64,000 nucleotides of DNA from Nomia melanderi (GCF_051020985.1 NC_134999.1:14079660-14143659), one strand, 5' to 3'. Shown: positions 35,438 to 46,207, counted from the first letter of the stretch. Notes: generated from the letters alone by a model not told the origin. Translations and numbers: made by a program.

Positions 35438-38284
35438 TTGTTCAATTATCGCAATATGACGAACGTACCTGAGACAGCTCAATTAAAGGGTCTTAAGAGA
35501 CAACGAGCCACAATTAAAGGGCAACTTACGCGGATAGAAACATATCTGGGTGAGGACGATCAGTTTGACATTCATGAATTACAAATTCGCAAGGAAAAGG
35601 TGATAGAGTTAAATAGAAGCTTTGAAAACGTTCAGTCAAGCATAGAGTTAGAGGACGAGGTTTCCGATCACGATTCGGAAAGACAACAGTTCGAACGAAA
35701 CTATTTTAAGATAAGTAGCCTCCTAAACCGCCGAATTGAGAGATTACAAACCCCTAGTAATTTAGCAAGCACAGGTAGATCCACAGACTCGCCAAATACC
35801 GTAACGGTAAGGCAAGAAAGTACCCTTCTACCAAAAATAGAGATAAAACCATACGACGGTAATCCCATTGAATGGCACAGTTTCCATGATACCTTTAAAA
35901 CATTGGTCCACGACAATTTAGACTTACCTGCGGTACAAAAATTCCATCTATTGAAAAATGCACTTCGCGGAGAAATTGCGTCGATAATTACCTCATTAAA
36001 CGCGTCAGAACCGAACTACCGGGTCGCTTGGGACTTGTTACAAAGGCGATGCAACAGACCGCGACAAATCGTACAGTCGCATTTGAAAACGTTATTTGAA
36101 TTACCAGAAGTAACTCGCGATGCACCCTCGAGCCTCAGATCATTGGCGGAACAGGCTCAAATGCATGTAAATGCACTCGCCACTCTAGGTCAGCCCGTAG
36201 AACAATGGGACGCGATATTAGTTTATTTGATAGGAAAAAAGCTAGACATAAATACTCGACGCGGATGGGAACGCACTTTAGAAAATGATGAGATGCCGAC
36301 ATTCGAACAATTAGTTAGTTTTGTAAGCAAACAAGCGCGTGGCGAGGAGATTGAAGCGGAATTTTCTAACACAATGAAACGGGTTCCGTATCAAGATCGT
36401 CCGCTACGAAACAAAGTTAATGCAAGGGGGTACATTCACGTAGCGACGACAAATACTAAGTGCGTCATGTGTAACGAGAACCACGAAATTTACTATTGTA
36501 AACATTTTTTGCAAGCTTCAATTCGGGATAGATTAGAGGTGATAAAACGGAATAAATTATGTCTTAATTGCTTCCGAACTGGACATTTAGTCGCCACGTG
36601 TCAAGCAAACGGGTGCAGGAAATGCAATCAAAGGCACAATACATTATTACATTTTAATAACGAACACCGGGTCAATATGAACACTAGTAACACCCAAGTA
36701 GAAGCTCAAATAACAAACACGGGAGCCAATGCAACTGCGTTAACAGTCACATGCGATTCAGAAATATTGCTTGGTACAGCGCGGATAAAAATATTAGACA
36801 AATTCAACAAGGAACACGAGTGCCGCGTTTTATTAGACGGGGGATCTCAGACGCATTTTATAACCAGTGAATTAGCAGAAAATTTGCAATTATGTAAGCA
36901 TAACGTAAATTTAACGCTATCAGGTTTAGGTCAGCAGGCGACCAGGGCACAATATAGTGTAAAAACAATAGTCAAGGCGCGGAATAATAATTTTTCCACT
37001 CCGATATCGATGATTGCTGTACCCTCGATTACCGGATTACTACCATCCCGACAAGTAAACAGAACCGCGATTCAAGTACCGCAAAACATCGCGTTAGCAG
37101 ATCCGGAATTCCATAAGCCAGGGAAGATAGACGCGTTATTAGGCAATACATTGTTCTTCAGCCTATTAAGCATTGGACAAATTAAATTAAATAACAACAG
37201 TATCATATTGCAGAAAACTAGGTTAGGATGGATAGTTACCGGCAAAACAGATTTGCAACCCGCATATAAGAACCCATCAGTAAAATCGTTCCTTGTTACG
37301 TCGAGTTTAGATAAAACGTTAAACAAATTCCGGGAGATAGAAGAAGTCGCGGAGAAATCGTATTTATCAGAAGAAGAAAAGGCCGCGGAAACTTCATTTA
37401 AACAGGATACAATACGAGATGCAGACGGACGATATTGCGTAAGATTACCGTTCAACATAAAAAATAAACAACGGTTAGGGAGTTCGCGAGAGATAGCGCT
37501 AAAGGGATTTTATGCTTTAGAACGGAAATTACATTCCAATCAGGAACTGTTAACAGGATATCGGGAATTTTTAAAGGATTACGAACGGTTAGGGCACATG
37601 ACACAGGTCAGCGGAGACGAGCTCACCGAGGGTTTCTACCTGCCGCACCACGCGGTAATAAAGGGAGCCGATTATTGCGGACCATTCTTTTTAAGGGAAC
37701 GGAAACACAGAAGTGAAAATAGAATCAAGGGATACGTTGTAGTGTTTGTATGCTTTGCCACAAAGGCAACTCATTTAGAATTAGTCACAAACCTTACCAC
37801 GGTGAAGGTTTTTAAAAACCACTTAAAAGCTACGATCGGAGACGCACTGGTCACGTACGAACAATTGAACAGCATAGTAATCGAGATCGAGGCTATCTTA
37901 AAATCCCGACCACTAACACCCCTATCCTCTAATCCTAAAGACTATATCGCACTAACACCTGCACACTTCCTAATTGGTGATTCGTTACGAACCCTACCGG
38001 AATATGAGTGGACAGATGTGCATATCAAAAGGCTGTCATTGTGGCAACATACTCAAAGGTGCAGGTATTCAGGAAGGGACACTGGTACTCATACGAGAGG
38101 ACAACCTTCCACCGTTGCAGTGAGAATTGGGCCGAATCTTGGAGGTACATCCAGGGGACGACAAGATTATCCGTGTGGTGACTGTGAAGACACCGCTAGG
38201 AGGGTACAAACGGAGTGTAAAAGGACTTGCGCCACTACCGATAGACTGAGCGTAGCATCTATAGTTCATTGTATATACGTATAG
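35438..38284 (+). CDS. Gag-protease polyprotein with deleted Pol (BEL/Pao)
   Basis: The single frame has 948 codons. Residues about 1-130 are a coiled-coil-like, charged N-terminus. Residues 131-295 match the Gag domain DUF1759 (LPKIEIKPYDG..EWHSF). Cysteines at 342, 345 and 354 precede a CCHC knuckle at 375-388 (CLNCFRTGHLVATC). An aspartic protease follows, with LLDGGS at 465-470. Residues 640-742 are the start of the reverse transcriptase region. At about 742/743 the frame jumps to integrase (GADYCGPF). At about 788/789 it jumps again over the integrase catalytic core, and at about 874 it leaves the family frame. No YxDD polymerase motif, RNase H or integrase acidic triad is present. Two of the three breaks keep the frame open. 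The product could form Gag particles and cut them, but could not copy or insert DNA; that is inference. Confidence 0.9.
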   Translation: MFNYRNMTNVPETAQLKGLKRQRATIKGQLTRIETYLGEDDQFDIHELQIRKEKVIELNRSFENVQSSIELEDEVSDHDSERQQFERNYFKISSLLNRRIERLQTPSNLASTGRSTDSPNTVTVRQESTLLPKIEIKPYDGNPIEWHSFHDTFKTLVHDNLDLPAVQKFHLLKNALRGEIASIITSLNASEPNYRVAWDLLQRRCNRPRQIVQSHLKTLFELPEVTRDAPSSLRSLAEQAQMHVNALATLGQPVEQWDAILVYLIGKKLDINTRRGWERTLENDEMPTFEQLVSFVSKQARGEEIEAEFSNTMKRVPYQDRPLRNKVNARGYIHVATTNTKCVMCNENHEIYYCKHFLQASIRDRLEVIKRNKLCLNCFRTGHLVATCQANGCRKCNQRHNTLLHFNNEHRVNMNTSNTQVEAQITNTGANATALTVTCDSEILLGTARIKILDKFNKEHECRVLLDGGSQTHFITSELAENLQLCKHNVNLTLSGLGQQATRAQYSVKTIVKARNNNFSTPISMIAVPSITGLLPSRQVNRTAIQVPQNIALADPEFHKPGKIDALLGNTLFFSLLSIGQIKLNNNSIILQKTRLGWIVTGKTDLQPAYKNPSVKSFLVTSSLDKTLNKFREIEEVAEKSYLSEEEKAAETSFKQDTIRDADGRYCVRLPFNIKNKQRLGSSREIALKGFYALERKLHSNQELLTGYREFLKDYERLGHMTQVSGDELTEGFYLPHHAVIKGADYCGPFFLRERKHRSENRIKGYVVVFVCFATKATHLELVTNLTTVKVFKNHLKATIGDALVTYEQLNSIVIEIEAILKSRPLTPLSSNPKDYIALTPAHFLIGDSLRTLPEYEWTDVHIKRLSLWQHTQRCRYSGRDTGTHTRGQPSTVAVRIGPNLGGTSRGRQDYPCGDCEDTARRVQTECKRTCATTDRLSVASIVHCIYV
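38062..38249 (+). pseudogene. Out-of-frame C-terminal tail of the BEL/Pao polyprotein
   Basis: In a reading frame different from the 948-codon frame, this stretch carries the typical C-terminal tail of BEL/Pao polyproteins. It is interrupted by TGA at 38121-38123 and ends at TGA 38247-38249. So a third deletion near 38056-38062 shifted the frame and a separate stop has also arisen. The 948-codon frame reads through the same DNA as about 75 unrelated residues. Confidence 0.7.
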
Positions 38285-38383
38285 GCCTTTGTGTATAGAT
38301 ATAAGTTAGTTTTTTATGATTATGCACTCTCCAGACTTCGCAGTTTAATGTATTAGTTTAGACTTGTTGAACGGAACCGTTCA

Positions 38384-38392
38384 AGGGGGGCG
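38384..38392 (+). other. Polypurine tract
   Basis: AAGGGGGGCG, followed by GTA, lies directly before the TGTT of the right LTR. This is the usual place for the primer of plus-strand DNA synthesis. Confidence 0.85.
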
Positions 38393-38395
38393 GTA

Positions 38396-39265
38396 TGTTA
38401 AGGCCACTTACAGCCTTAACGTTTCCTCCGACCCCTTAGAACCATCGTACCTTTTAGTTTGTATACACCCTTTATGTTTGCTACGGCTTATTGTACATTT
38501 GGTAGTTTTTTCGAAATAATAGGAGCCTTCGTCCCGTTCACAACTTGCAATCGTCTTTACGGTATTACGAGAAGGGACCGTGGCAGCCATAAATCCCTGA
38601 ACCCATAAGGCCCGCGATTATTGCTGTAGATTTTCTTTGCCTATTGTTTACATCTCGTGTCCAGTCACCAGTATTTTTAACTCTCTTGCCCGTCCGTTAG
38701 CATGTGTTTCTAAGGCCAAGCGTTTCTTGCTTTTTACCTGCCACGGTCGGCGATTGCAAACGGGACGAATTAGTTATTAACTTTAGCAACTAGGAAGACT
38801 AGAAGGGAAGGGATTGTGTCTCCCTTCCACAACCATTTTCAGATCGAAAAGGGCCAACCAGAACGTCTTCACCCCCGTGAAGACGACATTGCGGAGGTGT
38901 CGTCGAAGACGATTCTGGGAGGCCCAGTGAGTCGAGAATAGCGAGTCGAGAATAGTGAGTCGAGAATAGCAGTCGAGAATAGCGAGTCGAGAATAGCGAG
39001 TCGAGATTAGTGAGTCGAGATTAGGGAGTCGAGAATAGTGAGTCGAGAATAGCGAGTCGAGAATAGCGAGTCGAGAATCATAGTTGAAAACAAATAGTCA
39101 ACCAAGCAAATAGAGAACATCGAACATATTTCGAGTCACTACACTGATTTTCACAAGTAAATACAGTCCACTTCACAAACCTAAAAATTCGCACAAAGTT
39201 AATTCGGCGTGCGAAGTACTAGTTTAACTACCGAACATAGTCGGTGGAAAACAAGGTACACGACA
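38396..39265 (+). repeat. Right LTR (870 bp)
   Basis: It matches the left LTR over its whole length, with one visible difference (A at 39235). It includes the same 14-bp repeat array (38928-39080). Confidence 0.95.
38928..39080 (+). repeat. 14-bp tandem repeat inside the right LTR
   Basis: This has the same eleven units and the same unit variants as the array in the left LTR, including the one shortened unit. Confidence 0.9.
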
Positions 39266-39270
39266 GTTGG
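39266..39270 (+). repeat. Target-site duplication, right copy
   Basis: GTTGG directly follows the right LTR and matches the five bases before the left LTR. Confidence 0.9.
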
Positions 39271-39968
39271 AAACTTTCAACCAGCAAAATTCACTAAAAT
39301 ATTTACCAACCAATTACAAGTAATACAATCCGCACTTCTCGCCTAATAATTTCAATGGCCATCGAAATTTCTCTTCAATAAAAATCAAACTACACAACTT
39401 CTTGATTGACCAATGAAACGCGATGAAGGATATGGCGTCGTCGCGTCACGATCTTCTGGAATATTCGAAAACGATTCCCGGAATGGTCGCAGACACCGAC
39501 ATTTTTGAAATACGGTTTATGCGACTATCTATATTTTTACGCCCACTTGTACCAACAGTGCGCAGGTTTTCACTGCATTTACAACTGTACTGTCCTCTTT
39601 ACGTGCGACGAAACTTATCCTTCTTAAAGTGTACTCAAAAACTTCAGCGAATTCTCACGAAAAGATGGCGAGACGGTTGTCGTTAACACTTTAATTTAAG
39701 TCAGCGTGTACTATTGTTACTAAACGAAAAGTGCTCGAGCAGAAGTTAGTTAACGACATAGATATCGTAACAAGTATCAAATGGTATATTATATAGGTTG
39801 AAATGTCCAGGATATATTTTACTCTTCATATCTTCAGAGTACTTTGAAATATCATTTTATGCAACCTAGATGTGTTTAGATTCTGTTCCATTTAGATAAA
39901 TTCCATAAAATGCATTTAGACTTAATATGTGTATCATATATCAATCATTATAAGATGGTATAAATATT
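39271..39968. other. AT-rich non-coding stretch
   Basis: No gene is recognised. An 87-codon plus frame (39423-39686) has no domain. A short pair TATAGGTTG (39795) and CAACCTAG (39861) could be a small inverted-repeat remnant. Confidence 0.35.
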
Positions 39969-40115
39969 TCTATATCTCTATATCTCTATATCTCTATATC
40001 TCTATATCTCTATATCTCTATATCTCTATATCTCTATATCTCTATATCTCTATATCTCTATATCTCTATATCTCTATATCTCTATACCTCTATATCTCTA
40101 CATCTCTATACCTCT
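39969..40115. repeat. 8-bp microsatellite (TATCTCTA)n
   Basis: About 18 units of an 8-bp repeat, near-perfect except at the right end, where CC replaces AT in some units. The 97-codon frame across it (39929-40222) is repeat-derived. Confidence 0.95.
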
Positions 40116-40518
40116 CGAACGTACCTATGCTCCTTATAGTTATCGCATATCAGTACAAACATTCAACAAACGTGAACAAAAATCACTATAATTCCATCCC
40201 CCATCCTTGCGATCACCCTTAAAAAACTAAACACATCCTCCCTCATCTCTATTTTTCAAATCCACAAAATATAGTATTTTCACTTTTAATAAAACGTCAC
40301 TTCTAATAAAATTCACCGCACCTCTACCCACAATTACCCAGTCCAAAAAGTTGCTGTCCCAAATATAGGCTACCTCTAGGTACACACACATGCTCACATA
40401 AATCATTCGCGTACATTGTTCGGCCAGTAAACAAGCAAGAAAGCGACATCTTTTTAAATCCGGTGACCTGCTTCGTATATATCTGTAATTCAGCAGGATT
40501 TTCGCGAGACTCTCGGCT

Positions 40519-40551
40519 ACATACATACATAAAATACATACATACATACAG
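40519..40551. repeat. (ACAT)n microsatellite
   Basis: A short tetranucleotide array is interrupted once by AAA. Confidence 0.85.
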
Positions 40552-41040
40552 AGGCATGCACGAAGAAGACACGGCCGCATTGGCCGCCGCGCCGACCGTA
40601 TATATAAAGTTTCTTTGTTCGCGGAGTTCCCTTTTCCAGCGACTATACCTCTTATTTTCCAGTAATTCGATACGCCGCGGGAAAATTGCTAGCGTAGTTG
40701 CGGTAATGCTTTCGTACTATCCAACCCCGGCCACCCTCCTTCTTTTTTCCCACCCCTTTCGCGCGGCCCATAAATATTTCCATTGTGCGACGTCGATTTC
40801 TTGCTCGATTATTCGAGCAGATCAACGCCTGGTAAATCGATTTTTATGTGTGCACCGTGTGGGCGTGCCGCGCCGCGGCTCGCTAGCCCTGAAAGGAAAG
40901 GATTATACCGGATCGAGCGTAAATAACGATGTACATTTACTGGAAAAAGGAATGTACACCTCGATATACCCCCGTAGCGCGAGGTGTTCGCGAACGGAAG
41001 CACATTTGAAATCCGATAGGAAGCGCGTTTAATACGGATA
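40552..41040. other. CpG-rich island
   Basis: Frames of 64-189 codons overlap on both strands without a recognised domain. TCCAGTAATTCGATACGCCG and GAAAATTGCTAGC resemble TCTAGTAATTCGATGGAACG and GTAAATTGCTTC at 30620-30655, so part of this island may be related to the one at 30 kb. Confidence 0.35.
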
Positions 41041-41679
41041 TTAGAAATCGATGCTCAGCTAAACACTGCGGAAGAGTTTTCGGCCGACAGATAATACGGT
41101 ATAAAGACTCCGAGATAATATACGGGGTGATTCGGAAATACGTGTTTATAGGTACTTGGGTACAATACTTTAACTGGTGAATGTACGCGTGAAAATAAAT
41201 GGGAGCGTCTTACGGACTTCACTCTTAGGATCGTCGTGTAATAACTGTCTGATGTAAACAGAAACAGTCCGTAACGCCTTTCGTAGATTCTGAGATATAA
41301 GTAATTGCTGTTGTCACTGTGTTCTGCAAGTTGTACTTTAGGATATGTAAATATAAGAGAAGTGTGCGAAGTCTCCGAGTGTCAGCCGTGTCCATTAGAA
41401 AGTGCACTTCCAAAGAAAACGATAGCAGGTACAGTTATATTATTTTAAATTTATATAATAAGGAATATTTTTCAAACGTGTTATCATTTCGTCTGCATTC
41501 ATTTGGGTAATGGTATTTTTACTAAGAAAACTCGTTGAAGAAAGGTCAATAAAAGTTTTGTTTGCATATTAGTAGACGATAGTCTTTATGTATCATTTGC
41601 ACCTTCCCTATACCATAATTATAACGCGAGAAATTAAAGATAGCACATGTGTCCTATCATTTTCTTTGGGAGTATATCT

Positions 41680-41725
41680 CTCGACGTTTTGTTGATATTG
41701 CAGCTGGCATCATCAGGGAGTTTGA
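41680..41725 (-). mobile_element. Possible Penelope-like or LINE end remnant
   Basis: On the minus strand, CTGATGATGCCAGCTGCAAT is followed closely by AAAACGTCGAGAGA. A CTGATGA word followed by GAAAC is the core of hammerhead ribozymes, and similar words are frequent at Penelope-like element ends. Here GAAAC is AAAAC and I could not draw the stems, so any ribozyme would be broken. Confidence 0.3.
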
Positions 41726-41787
41726 GGACTCACTGATATTCGATAAGCAGAGTCAATGCTCGCTATTTAAGCATACCTTGCTCGGAG

Positions 41788-42088
41788 TTACGAAAAATAT
41801 AATACTAAGTAACTAAATAACGAAAAGAAATAGTACTAAAAATAACTAAGAGAAAAGACGAACATTTATCTGTTGCTTTCTGTACTCGGTGTTACGGATG
41901 CCCGGTTACCAATGTTTTTGATTATGTGACATGTGTTATTGGTCAACTAACCAAACATAAAACGTTGGATTGGTAACCATCCATCGATAACTCCGAGTAC
42001 TGAAAGCAATAAGTGTTCTTTCCTCTTAGTTATTTTTAGCACTATTTCTTTTAGTTATTTAGTTACTTACTATTATATTTTTACTTAT
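41788..42088. mobile_element. Foldback element with ~125-bp inverted arms
   Basis: The left arm (about 41788-41915) contains AGTAACTAAATAACGAAAAG, AAAATAACTAAGAG, TACTCGGTGTTA and GGTTACCAAT. The right arm (about 41963-42088) is its reverse complement at most positions, with TAACTCCGAGTA, CTCTTAGTTATTTTTAG and CTTTTAGTTATTTAGTTACT. About 48 bases form the loop. There is no coding capacity. Transcription across it would give a long hairpin RNA. The superfamily is unknown; no clean target duplication is visible. Confidence 0.8.
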
Positions 42089-42339
42089 TCAGTTATTGAA
42101 TACCACTTTTTCACCTTTCTAGAAAACTTATGGTTTCCACATACACACTAATAATATTAAAATCGTAGAACAATCTATAACAGCTTAACTCCACAACACA
42201 TCGCATAACACAAAACACATTACATTCAAATTTTTCCACATAAATAAAACCTGTTACACTTGGAGATTTTACTTATCTTTACATATTAACATATGTACTA
42301 AAATACACCTACAACCTTCATATACGCGAGAAATACACT

Positions 42340-43070
42340 AAGGGTTCAAACTTTCCCCGGAAACTCTCTCTCCAACAAGTCATACATCCGGTAACGGTAC
42401 GTCCGATTCGTTCTGTTCGAAAGATTCGAAGTAGAGTTCGCGGAAGTAATTCGAGAACCGCGAATAACTTCGTGCGCCTCCTTCGTAGTCCAGTTTATGC
42501 GAGGCGGAAGTTCCAGCCGCGGCCGAATCTGTCTCTGCCGAATCAGGCGCGGCCGCATTTTTCAAATAACTTGTTGACACTTACGCGACGGTGGTACGAG
42601 CGGGCCAGGAATGCATACAACTTTTATGCTTTATCGTCCCAGCCAGCGAAACTTGCGCGGAACCGGCTGAATCACGTGCAGACAATGCGGTCCATCCGCG
42701 CGCGGCCGGCCCCCAGAATTTCATTCGATTGTGTGCCACTGGAATAAGTTTTGATATTATTTCGAAGTTCCCTAGGACTGAATCCGCCCGACTTCTGCCA
42801 TGCCTCCGCGAAGATATGTATGGAAACTGTTCGGGAAATCCGCGCGCCTGCGATCGCAGAATTTCGCGCGTGTTTAACCCTCAGACAATCGATACCGTGC
42901 AACCGCGGCGCGGAGGCCTGGTACCGAGTCATTAATAGACTGCAGAGATTTATGGAAATACACGGTTCCGCCGGGCGAAGACACCGGCATAAAATGCAAT
43001 TAAATTCTGCTTTACGAACGGTTTTGCCGCGCCGATTATTCGCTGGAAATTTCTGCACGCCGTGAACTTA
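42340..43070. other. CpG-rich island
   Basis: Frames of 66-128 codons are open on both strands together, with arginine-, alanine- and proline-rich products. Non-coding is the simplest reading. It contains GGCGCGGCCGC-type words typical of CpG islands. Confidence 0.4.
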
Positions 43071-43083
43071 TTGGGGTTGTTTG

Positions 43084-43436
43084 GGATGGGCTGAAGACGT
43101 TGGTACCGAATGAAATTGAATCTTATACGTAGATTTCTGTTTTAGAATTCAATAATACAATGTACAATAGAATTCAACAACAAATAACTGCATCTTCCTG
43201 CATCACCAATAAATACCTCGCTTTCGGCAAGAGCACAGCTCTCAACACTTTAAAGTAAAAGTGTTCTACATCGAAGTTCATCCTAGTTATTTCTCTGTAT
43301 GAAATCCTGAAACGATCAAAACCCTCTTGTAATCATCATTAGATGAACTTATTGGAATTGCTTTCGTGGAATGGGCTGAAGACGTTACTAAATGGAATTG
43401 AATCTTATACATAGATTTCTTTTTTAGAATTCTTTT
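43084..43436 (+). repeat. Direct duplication, copies at 43084-43150 and 43370-43436
   Basis: GATGGGCTGAAGACGTT and GAATCTTATACGTAGATTTC occur in the first copy; ATGGGCTGAAGACGTT and GAATCTTATACATAGATTTC in the second. The 220 bases between them are a separate dispersed repeat. The layout suggests a segmental duplication linked to arrival of the middle piece. Confidence 0.7.
43178..43345 (+). repeat. Dispersed repeat, partner of 44810-44985
   Basis: Shared words in order are AACAAATAACTGC, CATCTTC.TGCATC.CCAATA, GAAGTTCATCCTAGTTATTT and AAATCCTGAAA.GATCAAAA. By eye about four-fifths of bases match. The two copies are in the same orientation. Type unknown. Confidence 0.65.
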
Positions 43437-44809
43437 GTGCTTTGAATTCAGACACTTTGGTGATTGTAGCTGTCTCCATAAATGGAATGGATAGATTAGT
43501 AGCAAATGAAATTGAGTTTCCGTTGTAAATTGATTCGCGTTTTAGTGGTCCTTTCTGAAAATTCGTAGATGTTATCAATGCAGCAAATTTATTTATAATC
43601 GTTGGAAGCCTGCTATGAAATTATTGGAATAGCAAATTGTTCATAGAATGATTCATTCTATCTTTCTGATTGTTCTGAGTTTGTGCGCCAAAGCGTTTAA
43701 TTGATGTTCTAATAGTAAATACAATTCTAGTCATTCGTTCAACTTTTGTCTCGTAGATTGAATCAGTTTAATTAAATGATTCAAATGTTGTTACAAATAA
43801 ATGACAAATATAGATGCATGATTTATGTTTTGTATTTATACACAGTTAGGGAATATCCGTTTATTATATATCTATTTGACAGACAAGTGGAGAATACCTG
43901 TTATTCAGGGGACAATTTGTTGACAATGTTCTTGTTTTATTCTAAATAACATCATTAACCTAGGAAATGAAACTGCATTTATCCCAGTTTCTTTAAATGG
44001 AATAATATAGGCTGCTAATTTTGGAAAGAATAATACGCAGGCGCATACATTCCGTCAATTCCGCTTGATAAGAAGAACGAAATGCCGTGAAGAATTACTT
44101 AAATTCCTGTTTTACAATAGGAATGCCCCCCGGTATAGGTGTTATAAAAATTTTATATTTCTTTTACTCCCCCCAGTTTCGTCGCGGTGGTATTAAAGTC
44201 GCCGGTCCAGTCTTCCTTTTTCTCAGATCGATGTCCTTGTTTTTACATTATGTATTAATGCAAAATCTTGTAAACGCGTTTCGCGGTATTTCATGTACAT
44301 TTCCCTGGTGCCTTATGATAATTTTATGGAACAAAGTTATAGATGACATTAATCAACTTCCAACTTTCTCAAGTACCAGAATAAAAACTTTGAAATTGGT
44401 TTAGCAGACGGAACCGCGTCGACGAGACTTATGCGGCAGAAGTGTGAACAGTTTATTTGCTACCTACTGTATTAAATAACAAATACTTAATATACTCGGC
44501 ATTCGCAGTTAATAAATAAATTAAATTTCTTTGTCATTTTAAATAATGTTTTCCCAGCACGCATACAATGTCATGAGAAATGTAAACGAATAATGAACAA
44601 CGAGTAAGTTGTTATTCGTAAAGTATTTGTTGGTTAGTAGTAAATGAAGTGTTATTCGTTAATAGTAAAGAACTCGAATAACAAGTAACCAAATAAGAAT
44701 CAATCATTTATTCATTATTCCTGACAAACGTATCTCGTTTATTTCTTTCATCTTAGTTTCTCCTGTTTAAATTCAGCGCGCATGCTCAGCGTCATCTACG
44801 CGTAAACAG
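43437..44809. other. AT-rich non-coding stretch
   Basis: A 105-codon hydrophobic frame (44087-44404) has no recognised domain and no exon signals. Nothing else stands out. Confidence 0.4.
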
Positions 44810-44985
44810 TAGAACAAATAACTGCGTTCATCTTCTTGCATCGCCAATAAAGGCCTCGCTTCCGGTAAAAGCATAGCTCTTATCACTAAAGTAAAACTGT
44901 TCTAGATCGAAGTTCATCCTAGTTATTTCACTGAATAAAATCCTGAAATGATCAAAATCCTCTTTTAATCGTCATCAACTGTCGT
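44810..44985 (+). repeat. Dispersed repeat, partner of 43178-43345
   Basis: See the partner copy for shared words. This copy reads GCCAATAAAGGCCTCGCTTC where the other reads ACCAATAAATACCTCGCTTT. Confidence 0.65.
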
Positions 44986-45039
44986 TATCTAAATAAAGTT
45001 TCATCCGAATAGCGGTTAATATTAGCAATGGCTAATTTT

Positions 45040-45520
45040 CTGAAACGTTCTTGAAATCTCGATTAGCGAAGGATCCGGGGGCAACAGCCCGCGAACGACA
45101 GACGACTAGCTCCTCGTCGCCCTCGTGAAAATCTGCAATTACTTCCTCTCGGTCGAACGTGGAATGGAAATGACGAGACGCGGACGAAAAGCGTTTTGTT
45201 CTGTGCAGCCGCTGCGCGCCGCCCGCACAAAAACCGGAGCGCTGCTTGTGTTTTATCATGTGTTGTTGGCAGTGGGCCACCTGCACGCACGACCTCACAT
45301 CGCTATTTGTTGGTTTCCGTCTCGTTAGGTGGAAAATCTATTTCTTTTCGTCGGCATTGTGCGAATCGGTTTGTACAGGGTTTCAAACGCTCACCGCATC
45401 CATATCCCCGAGATTTCACGGGAACAGAAAAAGGGGGAAAGGTATGGAGATAGAGGGAAACCAGCGGAAAAGAAATTGGCCGGGAAATGTAGGAGAGAGA
45501 AAGGATTGGACGTAGCACGA
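45040..45520. other. CpG-rich island
   Basis: At least seven overlapping frames of 64-89 codons are open across both strands, which argues against any one being a real protein. No domain is seen. Confidence 0.4.
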
Positions 45521-46061
45521 TGATTACTCGGAATTCTTTACTTCCCGAAACGCAACTACGGTTACATAGACTTACACTTTAGTGGTTCTTCATCCGCGGC
45601 CATTGTAAATCTATTATCCTCTTTCGTTGATGCTAAAGTTCACTCTTTGCACTCGACAAATTTGACTATAAATGTTATGAAAGCGTCGTTTTCTAATGAA
45701 ATGGTGACGATGCTTTTGGAAGCCTGGCACAAAGAAAAATTTTACATAAATTGGAGAATGGAATTATTGTATGACAACGTTTCGTGTGTTAATAATATTA
45801 TACAAAGATTCACTGGAGAGATCTTGCTTTCGCTTGCCGTTTTTGTTGAATTTTCTCAAAGCAACGGTAAATCTAAGTTCTTATTTTTAAAATATTTTTA
45901 ATGTGTTAAATAGTATGGTGCTTATGTATTTATCGTACTGTAGGAAACATATGCAATTTAATGATCTTTTTATATGTGAAAAATGATTTGAATATCCGTT
46001 TTGTTTACTAATTTACTCATTTCTTGTCGATAAGCATGCAAAGAATATTGAACAATACTTA
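45521..46061. other. AT-rich stretch without a gene
   Basis: An 84-codon frame (45647-45901) has no domain, signal peptide or exon signals that I trust. Confidence 0.35.
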
Positions 46062-46207
46062 TGCATTTAAAAATGTACTTTTCTGCTGCATGAATTGCAT
46101 TATTAGTAGAATATAATTTATAACATTATTAATTACAATAATTTGCAATTCATAATATCAATCAATATAATTTATAAAAATATAATCACAGTTCATTGTA
46201 TTTTCTG
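46062..46207 (+). repeat. Dispersed repeat, near-identical to 50021-50166
   Basis: Both copies are 146 bases, start TGCATTTAA and end TTGTATTTTCTG. I count about a dozen substitutions and no length change. The copies share the orientation. No terminal inverted repeats are visible, so this may be part of a larger unrecognised element. Confidence 0.85.

Larger units (their letters stand above)
33907..39265 (+). mobile_element. BEL/Pao LTR retrotransposon, internally deleted
   Basis: The unit holds, in order: LTR, tRNA-Tyr primer-binding site, leader with a 19-bp tandem repeat, one Gag-protease frame fused to integrase remnants, polypurine tract, LTR. A GTTGG duplication flanks it. The order Gag with DUF1759, CCHC knuckle, DUF1758-type aspartic protease, then reverse transcriptase and integrase is that of the BEL/Pao group. 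The element is about 5.36 kb. Full-length relatives, from general knowledge, encode polyproteins of well over 1,500 residues, so roughly half the coding region is gone. The near-identical LTRs mean it inserted recently. It cannot make reverse transcriptase or active integrase, so mobility would depend on intact relatives supplying the enzymes. Confidence 0.95.

Noticed and set aside
39929..40222. 97-codon tyrosine/isoleucine/serine repeat frame
   Set aside because: It is the translation of the 8-bp microsatellite.
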